The position numbers were made by a program, and so were the translations under genes. Under the pieces are notes generated by a model. It made no database searches. It worked only from the letters and a program-made list of their open reading frames with translations, and was not told the DNA's origin. A stretch of DNA of 64,000 bases from Bradyrhizobium sp. SRL28 (lineage in GTDB: Bacteria; Pseudomonadota; Alphaproteobacteria; Rhizobiales; Xanthobacteraceae), in the NCBI RefSeq assembly GCF_018596315.1, contig NZ_JAHEAG010000037.1, positions 1 to 64,000 of the forward strand, in the 5' to 3' direction. Below are positions 1-8,018 of the stretch, piece by piece. Each line of letters opens with the position of its first letter. The stretch's first letter is position 1.

Positions 1-472
1 AGTCTTTCGGAAATGACAAAGGCCCTGCAATCACATAGCAGTGCCCAGTTTCATCCTCCCGAGCGCGCCATTCACGCTTCTCCCTTCCGCCACATGAGAA
101 GCACGGGACGCCTGACGAGCGTCTAACCGCAGGCACAAAATTGAAAATACCAAGAGTCCCAATCGATCAGCGGTAGGCATTTTCTGCACCCCGCGACATG
201 AAATCGAGGACCGCATTTAAGGAAACATCTTTCCTGTGACGGAAGAAGGTCTGCATTTGCAGGCATACTCTTGAATGAAATGCAAAACATCATTGTGCAG
301 ATAAAGATTGGAGCGCTTCCATTACTGCCAGAAGCATCTGTCGGGCACGCTACCCGCCATCGCGCTGAACTTCGAGAGAGAATTTACGAAGGGAAGTACT
401 TTCGTGTTGGCTCGATCTAAAGTAGCTTCAGTCTAGGCAGTTAGGGGGTATTTGCAGCTAGGGGGGCATTTG
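1..472. other. Low-GC stretch with no supported gene
   Basis: No convincing coding region is seen. An open frame runs from base 1 to a TAA at about 126 and could be the tail of a gene starting outside the window, but its composition is not protein-like. A 61-codon minus-strand frame at 31-216 is equally weak. GC is clearly lower than in the rest of the window, which fits accessory DNA. The last hundred bases presumably hold the promoter of the gene at 473. Confidence 0.5.
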
Positions 473-1039
473 ATGACAAAGCTGATTTATAGATTTGCCG
501 TGCGCCAACTTTGCGTGGCTTTCACTTTAACAATGTATTCTTCATACGCGCTGGCCCAACACAATCCGCAAGCAATCTTGCAAGGGGTAATTCAGCAGCT
601 GAGTACCGGCACTCCCGACCCCTCATGGTATGGGCCCGCTTTATGGCAAACCATCGCCATGCAGACAGGCAACAGCGGCTACTACCCTCAATTGGCAATG
701 GCGGGTCCGCCGGTCAACATCCAGGTCAACGGACAACAGCCTCTTCCGCAAGGCATCGTCTATATACTCAGATCGCAACATCAGAACGGGACAGCCTACA
801 ATTGGAATTTGGGCATTAGTTCGCTTACGAATCGCATCGAATACATGAACGTCAATCCTGCAGGCGGCCCCGGAACACCACCTGGACCCGGCGGAGGCGG
901 CCCCGGAACACCGCCTGGACCCGGCGGAGGCGGTCCCGGCCTGCCTAAAGGTCCCGGTGGCGACGGCGGAGGAGGTGGAGGAAGCGGAGGAGGTGGCGGC
1001 GGCGGTAGTGCGTGTCAGCGCTATCCAAATCTCTGCTAA
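473..1039 (+). CDS. Secreted Gly/Pro-rich protein of unknown function
   Basis: The ATG at 473 is preceded by a purine-rich AGGGGGG, so it is preferred to the in-frame TTG at 452. The 188-residue product starts with a basic segment and a hydrophobic core ending near SYALAQ, a plausible Sec signal peptide. A short globular part of about 100 residues follows. The C-terminal third is almost pure Gly and Pro, built from an 11-residue unit (GPGTPPGPGGG) and then poly-Gly, and it ends in a two-cysteine tail, ACQRYPNLC. Such tails usually serve as flexible or wall/surface-associated spacers. It lies 12 bases before a metalloprotease gene and is probably co-transcribed with it, so it may be a substrate or partner (inference). 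The function is not recognised. Confidence 0.75.
   Translation: MTKLIYRFAVRQLCVAFTLTMYSSYALAQHNPQAILQGVIQQLSTGTPDPSWYGPALWQTIAMQTGNSGYYPQLAMAGPPVNIQVNGQQPLPQGIVYILRSQHQNGTAYNWNLGISSLTNRIEYMNVNPAGGPGTPPGPGGGGPGTPPGPGGGGPGLPKGPGGDGGGGGGSGGGGGGGSACQRYPNLC
866..964 (+). repeat. 33-bp in-frame tandem repeat
   Basis: Two nearly identical 33-base units (866-898 and 899-931, differing at one base) and a diverged third unit encode the repeated GPGTPPGPGGG segment of the secreted protein. The length is a multiple of three, so gain or loss of units would keep the frame. Confidence 0.85.
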
Positions 1040-1051
1040 TCGGAGGGCGCT

Positions 1052-1819
1052 ATGCTACGTCGCGAGGTTATTCTCGGTGGCGCGCTCACCATCTTGTGGG
1101 GCGCAGCCAATTGTGCATGTCATGCACAGACAGTCGCCAAAAGAAGACCCGGCTGCACCGTGGATGCAGACGAGGCGCCACGGTTTTTCGAAAGAGCAAA
1201 TTCAGAAATCCTGACAGCAACTGGAACCGAACCTGTGGTCCCAACCTCGGGCAATCGGGACTTCGACTACGCATTGGCGCACACGCTCTCAAGGATGACA
1301 GATGTATTCGAGGTCCTGCCGGGCTTTGGGTATTACGATGACGGGAATTCTCCGAACGCATATGCAACGCCAGCTGTGAGGATGCGGTCGGCTGATGGCA
1401 CCGTACTATTCGGCCGGAGTCTTTTGAGAGCGACGTTGGCAGAACGTGATCATCCGGATGTGGCCGTGTCGGCCGTTTGTGCGCACGAATATGCGCACAT
1501 CCTTCAATACAAGAAGGGCCTAATAGGCCGCCTACTAGCCGGTCAGTCAACCGTAAAGCGTGTTGAACTTCACGCGGATTACTTGGCGGGCTTTTTCGCA
1601 GGTGCCCGCAAACTGCAGAAACCGGAATATCCGGCTGCCGTGTACGCCACGAAGGCTCATTCAATTGGCGATTACATGTTCACCGACCGCAATCACCATG
1701 GCACGCCTGATGAGCGGGCTGCGGCAATCGTTGCTGGCTTCAATGCGGCATATCGAGATAGAAATACGTTCGCTCAAGGCATCGAAACCGGCATCACATA
1801 CGTCCAGTCGTCTCGCTAA
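1052..1819 (+). CDS. Exported M48-like zinc metalloprotease
   Basis: The ATG at 1052 has a GGAGG six bases upstream. The 255-residue product has a signal peptide (hydrophobic core at residues 6-25, cleavage near CHAQ). Zinc-protease features are H145-E146-Y-A-H149 (HEXXH, in HEYAHILQ) and a downstream VELHADYLAG, in which E172 is the expected third zinc ligand, as in the HEXXH/ExxxD arrangement of M48-type gluzincins. The segment NAYATP before the motif resembles the NAFAxP strand of M48 enzymes. No membrane helices follow, so it is likely periplasmic or secreted. It follows the Gly-rich secreted gene by 12 bases, in the same low-GC patch. The family call is good; the substrate is unknown. 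Confidence 0.82.
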   Translation: MLRREVILGGALTILWGAANCACHAQTVAKRRPGCTVDADEAPRFFERANSEILTATGTEPVVPTSGNRDFDYALAHTLSRMTDVFEVLPGFGYYDDGNSPNAYATPAVRMRSADGTVLFGRSLLRATLAERDHPDVAVSAVCAHEYAHILQYKKGLIGRLLAGQSTVKRVELHADYLAGFFAGARKLQKPEYPAAVYATKAHSIGDYMFTDRNHHGTPDERAAAIVAGFNAAYRDRNTFAQGIETGITYVQSSR

Positions 1820-1879
1820 CTGTGGCAAAAATGCTCGATGGTTTCAGGCGATGCGCGAAACATCATCGCGAGCCGCGAA

Positions 1880-1956
1880 CCGCCCGTAGCTCAGCTGGAT
1901 AGAACGCCAGTCTACGAATCTGGGGGGCAGGAGTTCGAATCTCTTCGGGCGCGCCA
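1880..1956 (+). tRNA. tRNA-Arg (anticodon ACG), possibly degenerate
   Basis: A full cloverleaf can be drawn with CCA encoded at 1954-1956. The anticodon loop CTACGAA gives anticodon ACG (arginine, CGN codons). The T-arm TTCGAAT is normal. Several stems are imperfect: the first acceptor pair is C-C, the D-stem GCTC faces GAAC with a C-A clash, and the last anticodon-stem pair is T-T. The 3' half is clean, while the 5' half carries most of the mismatches. This could be a decaying second copy, or a tRNA end rebuilt by integration of the low-GC DNA around it. Whether it is functional cannot be told from sequence. Confidence 0.75.
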
Positions 1957-1990
1957 TTTAAGATATGCACTTGCCTGTGGGGGCGCCCGA

Positions 1991-2920
1991 CTACCCGCGT
2001 CCCGCCTTAGCTGACGAAGGCAAGAGCGGGATACGAAGTATTTTGAAGCCTGGAATCTCAGACCATACCTCCGCCGCTTCCAGAGACCCAACAGTCACGA
2101 CTGCAGCCGGCACCTCTCCATCGATCACCCGCAAGATAGCCAGCGTTGTGCCCTCGCTCATTTGAACATCAGCCGCGCCCGCTGCCACGATCGCAGTCCT
2201 TACCCCAAGGATAGAATCAGATGGCAGGACATCGATCGCAACGATTTTATTGGTTAGGTCGGATGCGGACATGATTTCAGGGCGAACGACCAGAACGGCA
2301 ACCCGTTGGTTGGCGTTGGTTGGCGGCGCAGCCGCGATCGTTTCATCAGAAGGGGGAATGGCTGGCGCGGAATCAGAGGGATTAGCAATGCGGTCCGCCT
2401 TCATCTCCGGTGCCGGAGTGACGGTCGCGGTGGTCAGGTCATCAACCGCCGTGGCAGTCGCAGCCTGCTCCGGTGTCGTTCCAGCTTCAGGCGGAGAGGT
2501 GGCATTTGGTGCCGGCAACGGAACAGCTATTCTTTCAGGGGAGGTGGGCTTCTTTTCTGCACGCTCTGCGGACTGCAGATCGGCCTGTCTGGCCGGCGGT
2601 GCCTCAATGCGGATTGGTGCTGTTTTCTTCGCCACACGAGCCGGCGCTTTCGGGGTGCTCGCTCGTATTCTTGTTGTGTGTTGGGATTTGTCCTTCAACG
2701 ACTGTTTATCAGACCGCGAGGACACCGGCTGCGCAGAAGCGGGAGGTACTTGCCTCGACATAGACAACTGTCGGGACCAAGCCATGTATGACTGGCAAGC
2801 ATTGTTGCATGGCAGCCCGTCAATATACACGGTACCGGGTGAATCAAGCGGCGCAGCCTGGGAGGCTCCAATTGAGCTAATGAACAGGATGCAGGTCAGC
2901 AACATCAGTTGTTTCGACAT
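1991..2920 (-). CDS. Exported protein with Ala/Pro-rich linker, unknown function
   Basis: The 309-residue product has an N-terminal signal peptide (core LLTCILFISSIGASQAA). A short region with a CNNAC cysteine pair follows, near residues 38-42. A long low-complexity Ala/Pro/Thr-rich linker with basic runs spans about residues 60-200. A compact C-terminal domain of about 100 residues contains alternating hydrophobic strands and a segment resembling part of a periplasmic binding fold (DLTNKIVAIDVLPSDS, then GVRTAIVAAG). This resemblance is weak and I do not assign a function. The gene stands alone on the minus strand just beyond the tRNA. The call rests on a long open frame with a good signal peptide. 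Confidence 0.7.
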   Translation of the reverse strand: MSKQLMLLTCILFISSIGASQAAPLDSPGTVYIDGLPCNNACQSYMAWSRQLSMSRQVPPASAQPVSSRSDKQSLKDKSQHTTRIRASTPKAPARVAKKTAPIRIEAPPARQADLQSAERAEKKPTSPERIAVPLPAPNATSPPEAGTTPEQAATATAVDDLTTATVTPAPEMKADRIANPSDSAPAIPPSDETIAAAPPTNANQRVAVLVVRPEIMSASDLTNKIVAIDVLPSDSILGVRTAIVAAGAADVQMSEGTTLAILRVIDGEVPAAVVTVGSLEAAEVWSEIPGFKILRIPLLPSSAKAGRG

Positions 2921-3234
2921 GACATGCTACTCCATACTAATAGTCCGGCTCCGCCCCAATCAAATACGAAAGACAATCTGTTCAAGTTTCCCGGCTGACT
3001 CATTCTTCCAAGTTCGCCCAGTCTAATAGCTCAAGCGCCGCTGGCGTGAACTTTACGAACATTACAAAGTCGCGGACCGCGCGTGATAAAGAAAGGGTAA
3101 GCGGTCCTACCTCAAGTGTAAGTGCACTAGTCTACACAAAGGCCAACTAGGGCAGGCGCCAATTCGCTGTTCTACGCCAGACCAACGTTATAGCTCCCAA
3201 CCTTCTCAAAACTACGATCAGCATTCTCGGCTCT
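2921..3234. other. Intergenic, nothing recognised
   Basis: This 314-base spacer lies between two minus-strand genes. It carries the promoter of the exported protein that ends at 1991 and the 3' flank of the hydrolase. No hairpin with a T-run, no repeat and no small gene was found. It is still AT-richer than the sequence after about 3.3 kb. Confidence 0.5.
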
Positions 3235-4152
3235 TCACCGCGCAGTCGAGCCTAGAGTTACTGCTCGCAGGCGCTCTCTCAGAGAAGTTGGCTTTTCCTG
3301 CGTTCGCTTGATGAATTCCAGCATGAGGCTGAGTGCTGGTTCGGCGTGCGTCTCAAGCAGGAAATGTCCGCCGTCGAAAATATGAGCCTCCATGCGCGGC
3401 AGATCCTGCATCCAGGACAGCGTTTCGGCGATATCGAAGAATGGGTCGTGACGGCCCCACAGCATGAGCGCAGGCGGTTGCCATTTTTTTAAATAGCCGG
3501 CGATCGCATCGAAACGCGCGGCGTGGCTTGCATAATCGGCGATGAGCGCGCGTTGGGTCTCCATGCGGCCGGGAAGATTCATCACCTTCCAGTCCTCGAC
3601 CCAGGGTTCGCCTCTGATCGTGGCGGCAACACCCTCCGGCAGCCCGCCGGTGTATTGCTCGCGCGTGAATTCGAAGGTCAGGTGGGGCGTTGCGGCCGCT
3701 TCGTTCTCTTTTTTCGGTTCTGACCAGAACTTTAATGTGGCGTCCCATAGGGGGCCGAAGCCCGTTCGATGCACGTTTGCGTTCTGGATGATGAAGCCAG
3801 AAACCAGCTCGGGCGCTTGCATGGCGATCTGCAGGCCCATAGCGGCGCCCCAGTCATGTATGTAGATGAAGCGGCGACCAATCGCGAGGTGGGCCAGCAA
3901 TTCGGAAATTGCATCGCTGAACGCTGCAAAGGAGGGCGTCGGCGGAACGTCGGACTGGCCATGGCCGGGAAGGTCGGGCGCGACCACATAGGCGACGCGC
4001 GCCAAGCCAGGGATTACATCGCGAAATGTTCGCGATGAGCTTGGGAAGCCGTGCAGGAGGAGCAAAGCGGGGTTGGAGGGATCGCCCGCAGTGACGTAGG
4101 CAAGCTCGGTTCCGCCGGAGAGACACATTCGGCGTTGGGCGGGCAGTCCCAT
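3235..4152 (-). CDS. Alpha/beta hydrolase, haloalkane dehalogenase/epoxide hydrolase type
   Basis: This 305-residue enzyme has an alpha/beta-hydrolase fold. The oxyanion motif HGFP is at residues 34-37. The nucleophile elbow reads IHDWGAAMG, so the nucleophile is D100 (an aspartate, as in haloalkane dehalogenases and epoxide hydrolases, not a serine). The catalytic acid is probably the Asp in GRHDPFFD and the base the His in GGHFLLETH. There is no signal peptide, so it is cytoplasmic. It is divergent from the DadA-like gene across a 200-base gap. The substrate cannot be read from sequence; fluoroacetate dehalogenase-like and epoxide hydrolase-like activities are both possible. Confidence 0.85.
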   Translation of the reverse strand: MGLPAQRRMCLSGGTELAYVTAGDPSNPALLLLHGFPSSSRTFRDVIPGLARVAYVVAPDLPGHGQSDVPPTPSFAAFSDAISELLAHLAIGRRFIYIHDWGAAMGLQIAMQAPELVSGFIIQNANVHRTGFGPLWDATLKFWSEPKKENEAAATPHLTFEFTREQYTGGLPEGVAATIRGEPWVEDWKVMNLPGRMETQRALIADYASHAARFDAIAGYLKKWQPPALMLWGRHDPFFDIAETLSWMQDLPRMEAHIFDGGHFLLETHAEPALSLMLEFIKRTQEKPTSLRERLRAVTLGSTAR

Positions 4153-4350
4153 GTCAAGATTCCGTTTTGCCGTCTGGAACTGGAGGTTAATTCAAACGAG
4201 CCGCGCGCGTTCCGGATGTTGCCGAGGAGCGTGTGGTGCCCAGGCGTTGACCTGGGCCTTGCTCATTGTGTAGTGCGATTTCGCAATCTGTCGCAGCGAG
4301 CGATAGCGGTCCCGCGGCTGCAGCGTCCCGTGACAGTGTTTGGAAAGTCG

Positions 4351-5598
4351 ATGTCGGAAGAAAAAGTAGATGTCGTGGTGCTCGGCGCGGGCGTCGTCGG
4401 CGTATCAACAGCCTATGCCGCGCGAGAGCGCGGGATGTCGGTCGTTCTCGTCGACCGGCGCGAGCCGGGCAGCGAAACCTCCTATGGCAATGCCGGCATC
4501 ATCAGCAGCGGCTCGATCACGCCGCTCAATAATCCGTCGCTATGGAAGGCGCTGCCGAAATACCTGACCAACCGCCACGCCGCATTGCGCTGGAATCCGC
4601 TGTGGGCGATTCAGAACGCCGGATGGATCGCGCGTTTTCTGGCCGATACGGCTGCGTCGCGTTTCAGGCCGCGGGCGACCGCCCTGCATGGGTTGATCGG
4701 TGTATCCGCAAAACTGCACCGGGAATGGATCGTGAAAGCGGAGGCGGGGCATCGCATCCGCGAGACCGGCTGGCTGAAAGCGTGGCGCGGCGATGCGGTC
4801 GCGTCGGCGAAGCAGGAGCAGGCCCTGCTGGCCGAATACGGCATCGCAAGCGAATTGCTCGACCGCCAGGGCATCTCCGCACTCGAGCCTGATATCGTGC
4901 CCCTCTACAAGGTGGGCCTGCTGCACACAGAGACCGCTTCTGTCGACTCGCCGGGCGCAGTGGTCAAGGCCTATGCGCGGATGTTCGCTCGTGCCGGCGG
5001 CGATATCAGGCAGGCGGACGTCAAGGCGATCGTGCCCGACGGCGATCATTGGCGCGTGGTGCTGGCCGGAGGCGAGATTTCGGCACGACATGTGGTGGTC
5101 GCGCTGGGACCGTGGTCCGCTGATATCTTGCGGCCGCTCGGTTACCGCGTTCCGCTCGCCTTCGAGCGCGGCTACCATCGCGAGTTCAAGCCGAACCCGG
5201 CGCGACCGTTGCGGCGTCCGATCTATGACATCGACGGCGGCTTCATCATGACGCCGATGGAGCAGGGCATCCGCGTCACCTCGGGCGTCGAACTGACCGG
5301 CCGCGATGCGCCGTCCTCGTTCGCCCAGCTCGATCAGGTGATTCCGCTTGCGCGCGGCGTGGTCGAATTTGGCGACGCTGTCGGCGAAACATGGCGAGGC
5401 TCGCGCCCGACGCTGCCCGACAGTCTGCCGATGATCGGCCCAGTGCCCCGGCATGCCGGACTGTGGCTTGCTTTCGGTAACCAGCACATCGGTTTTACGA
5501 CAGGTCCCGCCACCGGCGCCGCCATTGCCGCCATGATCGGCGGTGCGCCGCCGCCCTACGATGTCACGCCGTTTGCGCCGGACCGCTATGTTTCCTGA
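4351..5598 (+). CDS. D-amino-acid dehydrogenase-like FAD oxidoreductase
   Basis: The chosen ATG at 4351 is preceded by GGAAAG and places the FAD-binding Rossmann motif at the very N-terminus (VVVLGAGVVGVSTAYAARER). The frame stays open upstream to 4051, but that part overlaps the divergent hydrolase and lacks family similarity. The 415-residue length and the ETSYGNAGIIS segment match DadA-type enzymes of the DAO family, which oxidise D-amino acids to 2-oxo acids and pass electrons to the respiratory chain. The C-terminal motif GSRPTLPDSLPMIGPV followed by NQHIGFTTGPATG is the usual second FAD contact. It overlaps the convergent membrane-protein gene by 13 bases. A DadA role is likely; the exact substrate is not shown. 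Confidence 0.85.
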   Translation: MSEEKVDVVVLGAGVVGVSTAYAARERGMSVVLVDRREPGSETSYGNAGIISSGSITPLNNPSLWKALPKYLTNRHAALRWNPLWAIQNAGWIARFLADTAASRFRPRATALHGLIGVSAKLHREWIVKAEAGHRIRETGWLKAWRGDAVASAKQEQALLAEYGIASELLDRQGISALEPDIVPLYKVGLLHTETASVDSPGAVVKAYARMFARAGGDIRQADVKAIVPDGDHWRVVLAGGEISARHVVVALGPWSADILRPLGYRVPLAFERGYHREFKPNPARPLRRPIYDIDGGFIMTPMEQGIRVTSGVELTGRDAPSSFAQLDQVIPLARGVVEFGDAVGETWRGSRPTLPDSLPMIGPVPRHAGLWLAFGNQHIGFTTGPATGAAIAAMIGGAPPPYDVTPFAPDRYVS

Positions 5599-6425
5599 CG
5601 CCGCTGGCGCAGCGCCGCTGCCCCGGCCGAGACCAGCATGACGAAGCCGAATATTCCGCTCACCCCGGCGGTGACGAAGAACGGCTTCAGGTCCGCGCCG
5701 GGGCTGAGGTCGAGCAGGATCGGCGGCGATGCGACCGTGATGTTGTTCTTGCGGTAGTGCTCGGCGACAGGCCCGGGAAGACCATCACGCGCCAGAACGC
5801 CCGGTTGCGTCGTTATCTGGAAGGCCGGCGTCCTCTGCGAAAGCATCAACATGCTGCCGCCACCGGGCGGCACATAGGCCGTCGTGTTGGTCTTCATGAA
5901 ATAGACGAGAGGCTGGCCCGGGCGCCAGCTCGCCGGCGTCAATGGAATGTAGCGGTCGAGTATCGTCGTGCTATCCCTTTTGGTCCCGAACTCGATGATG
6001 TATTCGGTTCGCGCGATGCCGGTGATTGTCACATGGGTTGATCGCGGCGTGTCGCCCTTCGACAGGTCGAGGCTCTCGACGTTGAATGTCTCCATCGACT
6101 TCACATAGCCGTACCAGCCGGCACCGGTCGCGACCGCCAGGGCCACGACACCCAGCAAGACGAAAATCGCGGTCGATCCGGCGCCCGAGCCGGCATTGCG
6201 CATCTGGTCCTGCATACCGGTAAGCGTGACAAGCACGGCGGCCGGACTGCCCAGGACCAGGAGCGGAAAGAGCAGGGTAAGCCTCGCCCGGTAGGAGCCG
6301 TGCTGCTCCAGTTGCCACTCGGCGGCCAGCCGATAGAGCCCTGTGTAAGCGTACCACTCGTAGAAAGCATAAGCGCAGACCGCCGCGACGTAGAGCCAAA
6401 TGACCCACTTCAGGACGGACTTCAT
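5586..6425 (-). CDS. Membrane protein of unknown function
   Basis: The start is taken at the second of two adjacent ATG codons (6425; the other is at 6428) because GGGGGA lies a workable distance upstream of it. The frame continues to 6995 but the extension is not protein-like. The 279-residue product has an N-terminal helix (VIWLYVAAVCAYAFYEWYAY), a second (LLFPLLVLGSPAAVLVTL), a third (AIFVLLGVVALAVATGAGW), a soluble domain of about 130 residues, and a last helix near the C-terminus (FVTAGVSGIFGFVMLVSAGA). This suggests a protein with a large loop, probably periplasmic. No family is recognised. Confidence 0.7.
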   Translation of the reverse strand: MKSVLKWVIWLYVAAVCAYAFYEWYAYTGLYRLAAEWQLEQHGSYRARLTLLFPLLVLGSPAAVLVTLTGMQDQMRNAGSGAGSTAIFVLLGVVALAVATGAGWYGYVKSMETFNVESLDLSKGDTPRSTHVTITGIARTEYIIEFGTKRDSTTILDRYIPLTPASWRPGQPLVYFMKTNTTAYVPPGGGSMLMLSQRTPAFQITTQPGVLARDGLPGPVAEHYRKNNITVASPPILLDLSPGADLKPFFVTAGVSGIFGFVMLVSAGAAALRQRRQET

Positions 6426-7100
6426 CATTCCCCCAACGGCGCCTCGGCTGCAAATGCGAGGGCCGCGACGGTCGGTCGGGATTGCGTCAATCCTGCGGTG
6501 CGGACTGGGGCAAATTTTGTGGATGTCGCGGAATAAAGCGGATGACTTGCGCAGTTTTCCCTGGGGGCTTCCGCGAAAAATGATCGGCCGCACCAGCCCG
6601 GCGGCATGAGGCCGAGCGCGGCATCGAACGGCGCAAGCGAAGATCCCCGCATCGGGGGCGGGCAAGGCTGCCGAGCAGCATCGCGAGCGGCGCAAGCAAG
6701 ACGCCGGCTCGGACTGGTTCGCTGCCGATGAGCCTTGAAGCCGCGCAACCGGCGGCCGTGTGGACCCATCTCGGCTCAGATCGCTCGAAAAATGGGCGCG
6801 GGCTTGGAGGCGGCGGACCTCGGTGTCCCGAGCGCGGTCCGCGCGTGGCCCGTATTCTGGAACCAGGGGCATTGAATTCGCTCGAACTTTTTTCGGCCGC
6901 CTGGACGCGGTGCCTGTCGTGAGACCGGCGGGGTGCCGTGGCACGCACATTGCAATCGTCGCAATGGGGATTATCGCGGTGGGCAATCGTGGCAATCGTC
7001 AACTCGCTCTTGCATGGGACGACAGTTTGGTGACACCGTTGCGTTTGCTTGGCCGGCCCGAGAATGTGGGGGCGCGCTCGTCGGTCCTGGGGTTTTGGTG
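6426..7100. other. 675-base non-coding region with a sigma-54 promoter
   Basis: Frames open here look like extensions or antisense of neighbouring genes. The region carries a strong sigma-54 match at 6939-6954 (entered separately). Downstream of it are three copies of GCAATCGT (6952-6959, 6982-6989, 6991-6998), which could bind a regulator or be chance. The first 500 bases show no recognisable element. Confidence 0.5.
6939..6954 (+). promoter_or_regulatory. Sigma-54 (RpoN) -24/-12 promoter of the peptide ABC operon
   Basis: TGGCACGCACATTGCA matches the sigma-54 consensus TGGCACG-N4-TTGCA at every defined position, with the GG and GC elements correctly spaced. Transcription should begin near 6965, giving a leader of about 135 bases before the first permease. 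Sigma-54 promoters need an enhancer-binding activator such as NtrC, so nitrogen control of peptide uptake is the natural inference. Confidence 0.75.
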
Positions 7101-8018
7101 ATGTTGCGTCTGATTGCCCGGCGTCTTGCTATCGGTGTGCTGGTCGCGTTCACCGTCATGACGCTTGCATTCCTGCTGACGCGGCTGTCTGGCGACCTCG
7201 CCATTTCGATCGCCGGCCCGTCGGCAACGCAAGCCGACGTCGAAATCGTGCGCAAGGCCTATGGCCTCGATCGCCCGCTCTATGTGCAGTTCTTCGCCTG
7301 GACCGGCCGCGCCATGGTCGGCGATTTCGGCCAGAGCTATTTCTTCAAGGACAGCGTGGCGAACCTGATCCAGAAGCGCCTGCCGATCACGCTCACGCTC
7401 GGCCTCGTCGGCCTGAGCCTTGCTTTGGTCATCTCGATTCCACTCGGCATCCTGGCGGCGCTGCGCGAAAACACCTGGATCGATCGCAGCGTCACCCTGT
7501 TCACGATGGTCGGGCAGGCGGTGCCGAGCTTCTGGCTGGCATTGATCCTGATGATCGTGCTCGGCCTGCAGCTCGGCGTGCTGCCGATCTCGGGCACCGG
7601 CACCTGGCAGCATTTCGTGATGCCGGGGATCGTGCTCGCCTTCACGGCGATCCCGGCGCTGACGCGGCTGACGCGCTCGGGGATGATCGAGGCGATGGCC
7701 TCGGATTACATCCGCACCGCGCGCGCAAAAGGTCTGTCGCGGGCGCGCATCATCTTCAAGCACGCGCTGCGCAACGCCGCCATTCCGGTCGTGTCGATTG
7801 CCGCGGTCCAGCTCGGCTTCATGCTCGGCGGCTCGATCGTCATCGAGACAGTGTTCGCGCTGCATGGCGTCGGCTATCTCGGCTGGGAGAGCATCGCCAA
7901 GAATGATTTCCCCGTCGTGCAGGCGGTGGTTCTGGTGCTCGCCGTGTTCTACATCGGCCTCACTTTGCTGGCCGACATCCTCAATGCACTGCTCGATCCG
8001 AGGCTGCGCACGGGATGA
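7101..8018 (+). CDS. Peptide ABC transporter permease, DppB/OppB type
   Basis: The 305-residue inner-membrane protein starts at ATG 7101 (purine-rich GGGG upstream). It has the DppB-type N-terminus: a first helix (AIGVLVAFTVMTLAFLLTRL), then a periplasmic stretch with the family motif RKAYGLDRPLYVQF. The conserved binding-protein-dependent loop SDYIRTARAKGLSRARIIFKHALRNA, which contacts the ATPases, is near residues 203-228. It is the first gene of a tight five-gene operon and overlaps the next permease by four bases. The frame open upstream to 6933 would run through the sigma-54 promoter and is rejected. Confidence 0.92.
   Translation: MLRLIARRLAIGVLVAFTVMTLAFLLTRLSGDLAISIAGPSATQADVEIVRKAYGLDRPLYVQFFAWTGRAMVGDFGQSYFFKDSVANLIQKRLPITLTLGLVGLSLALVISIPLGILAALRENTWIDRSVTLFTMVGQAVPSFWLALILMIVLGLQLGVLPISGTGTWQHFVMPGIVLAFTAIPALTRLTRSGMIEAMASDYIRTARAKGLSRARIIFKHALRNAAIPVVSIAAVQLGFMLGGSIVIETVFALHGVGYLGWESIAKNDFPVVQAVVLVLAVFYIGLTLLADILNALLDPRLRTG

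Noticed and set aside
31..216. 61-codon minus-strand frame in the first bases
   Set aside because: Poor codon use, no ribosome-binding site and no domain; it lies in the AT-richer leader of the window.
866..964. Possible CRISPR-like or REP array
   Set aside because: The units are contiguous and in-frame in a coding region, so they form a protein repeat, not a CRISPR array.
4540..5487. 315-codon minus-strand frame opposite the DadA-like gene
   Set aside because: Antisense shadow of a well-supported FAD enzyme.
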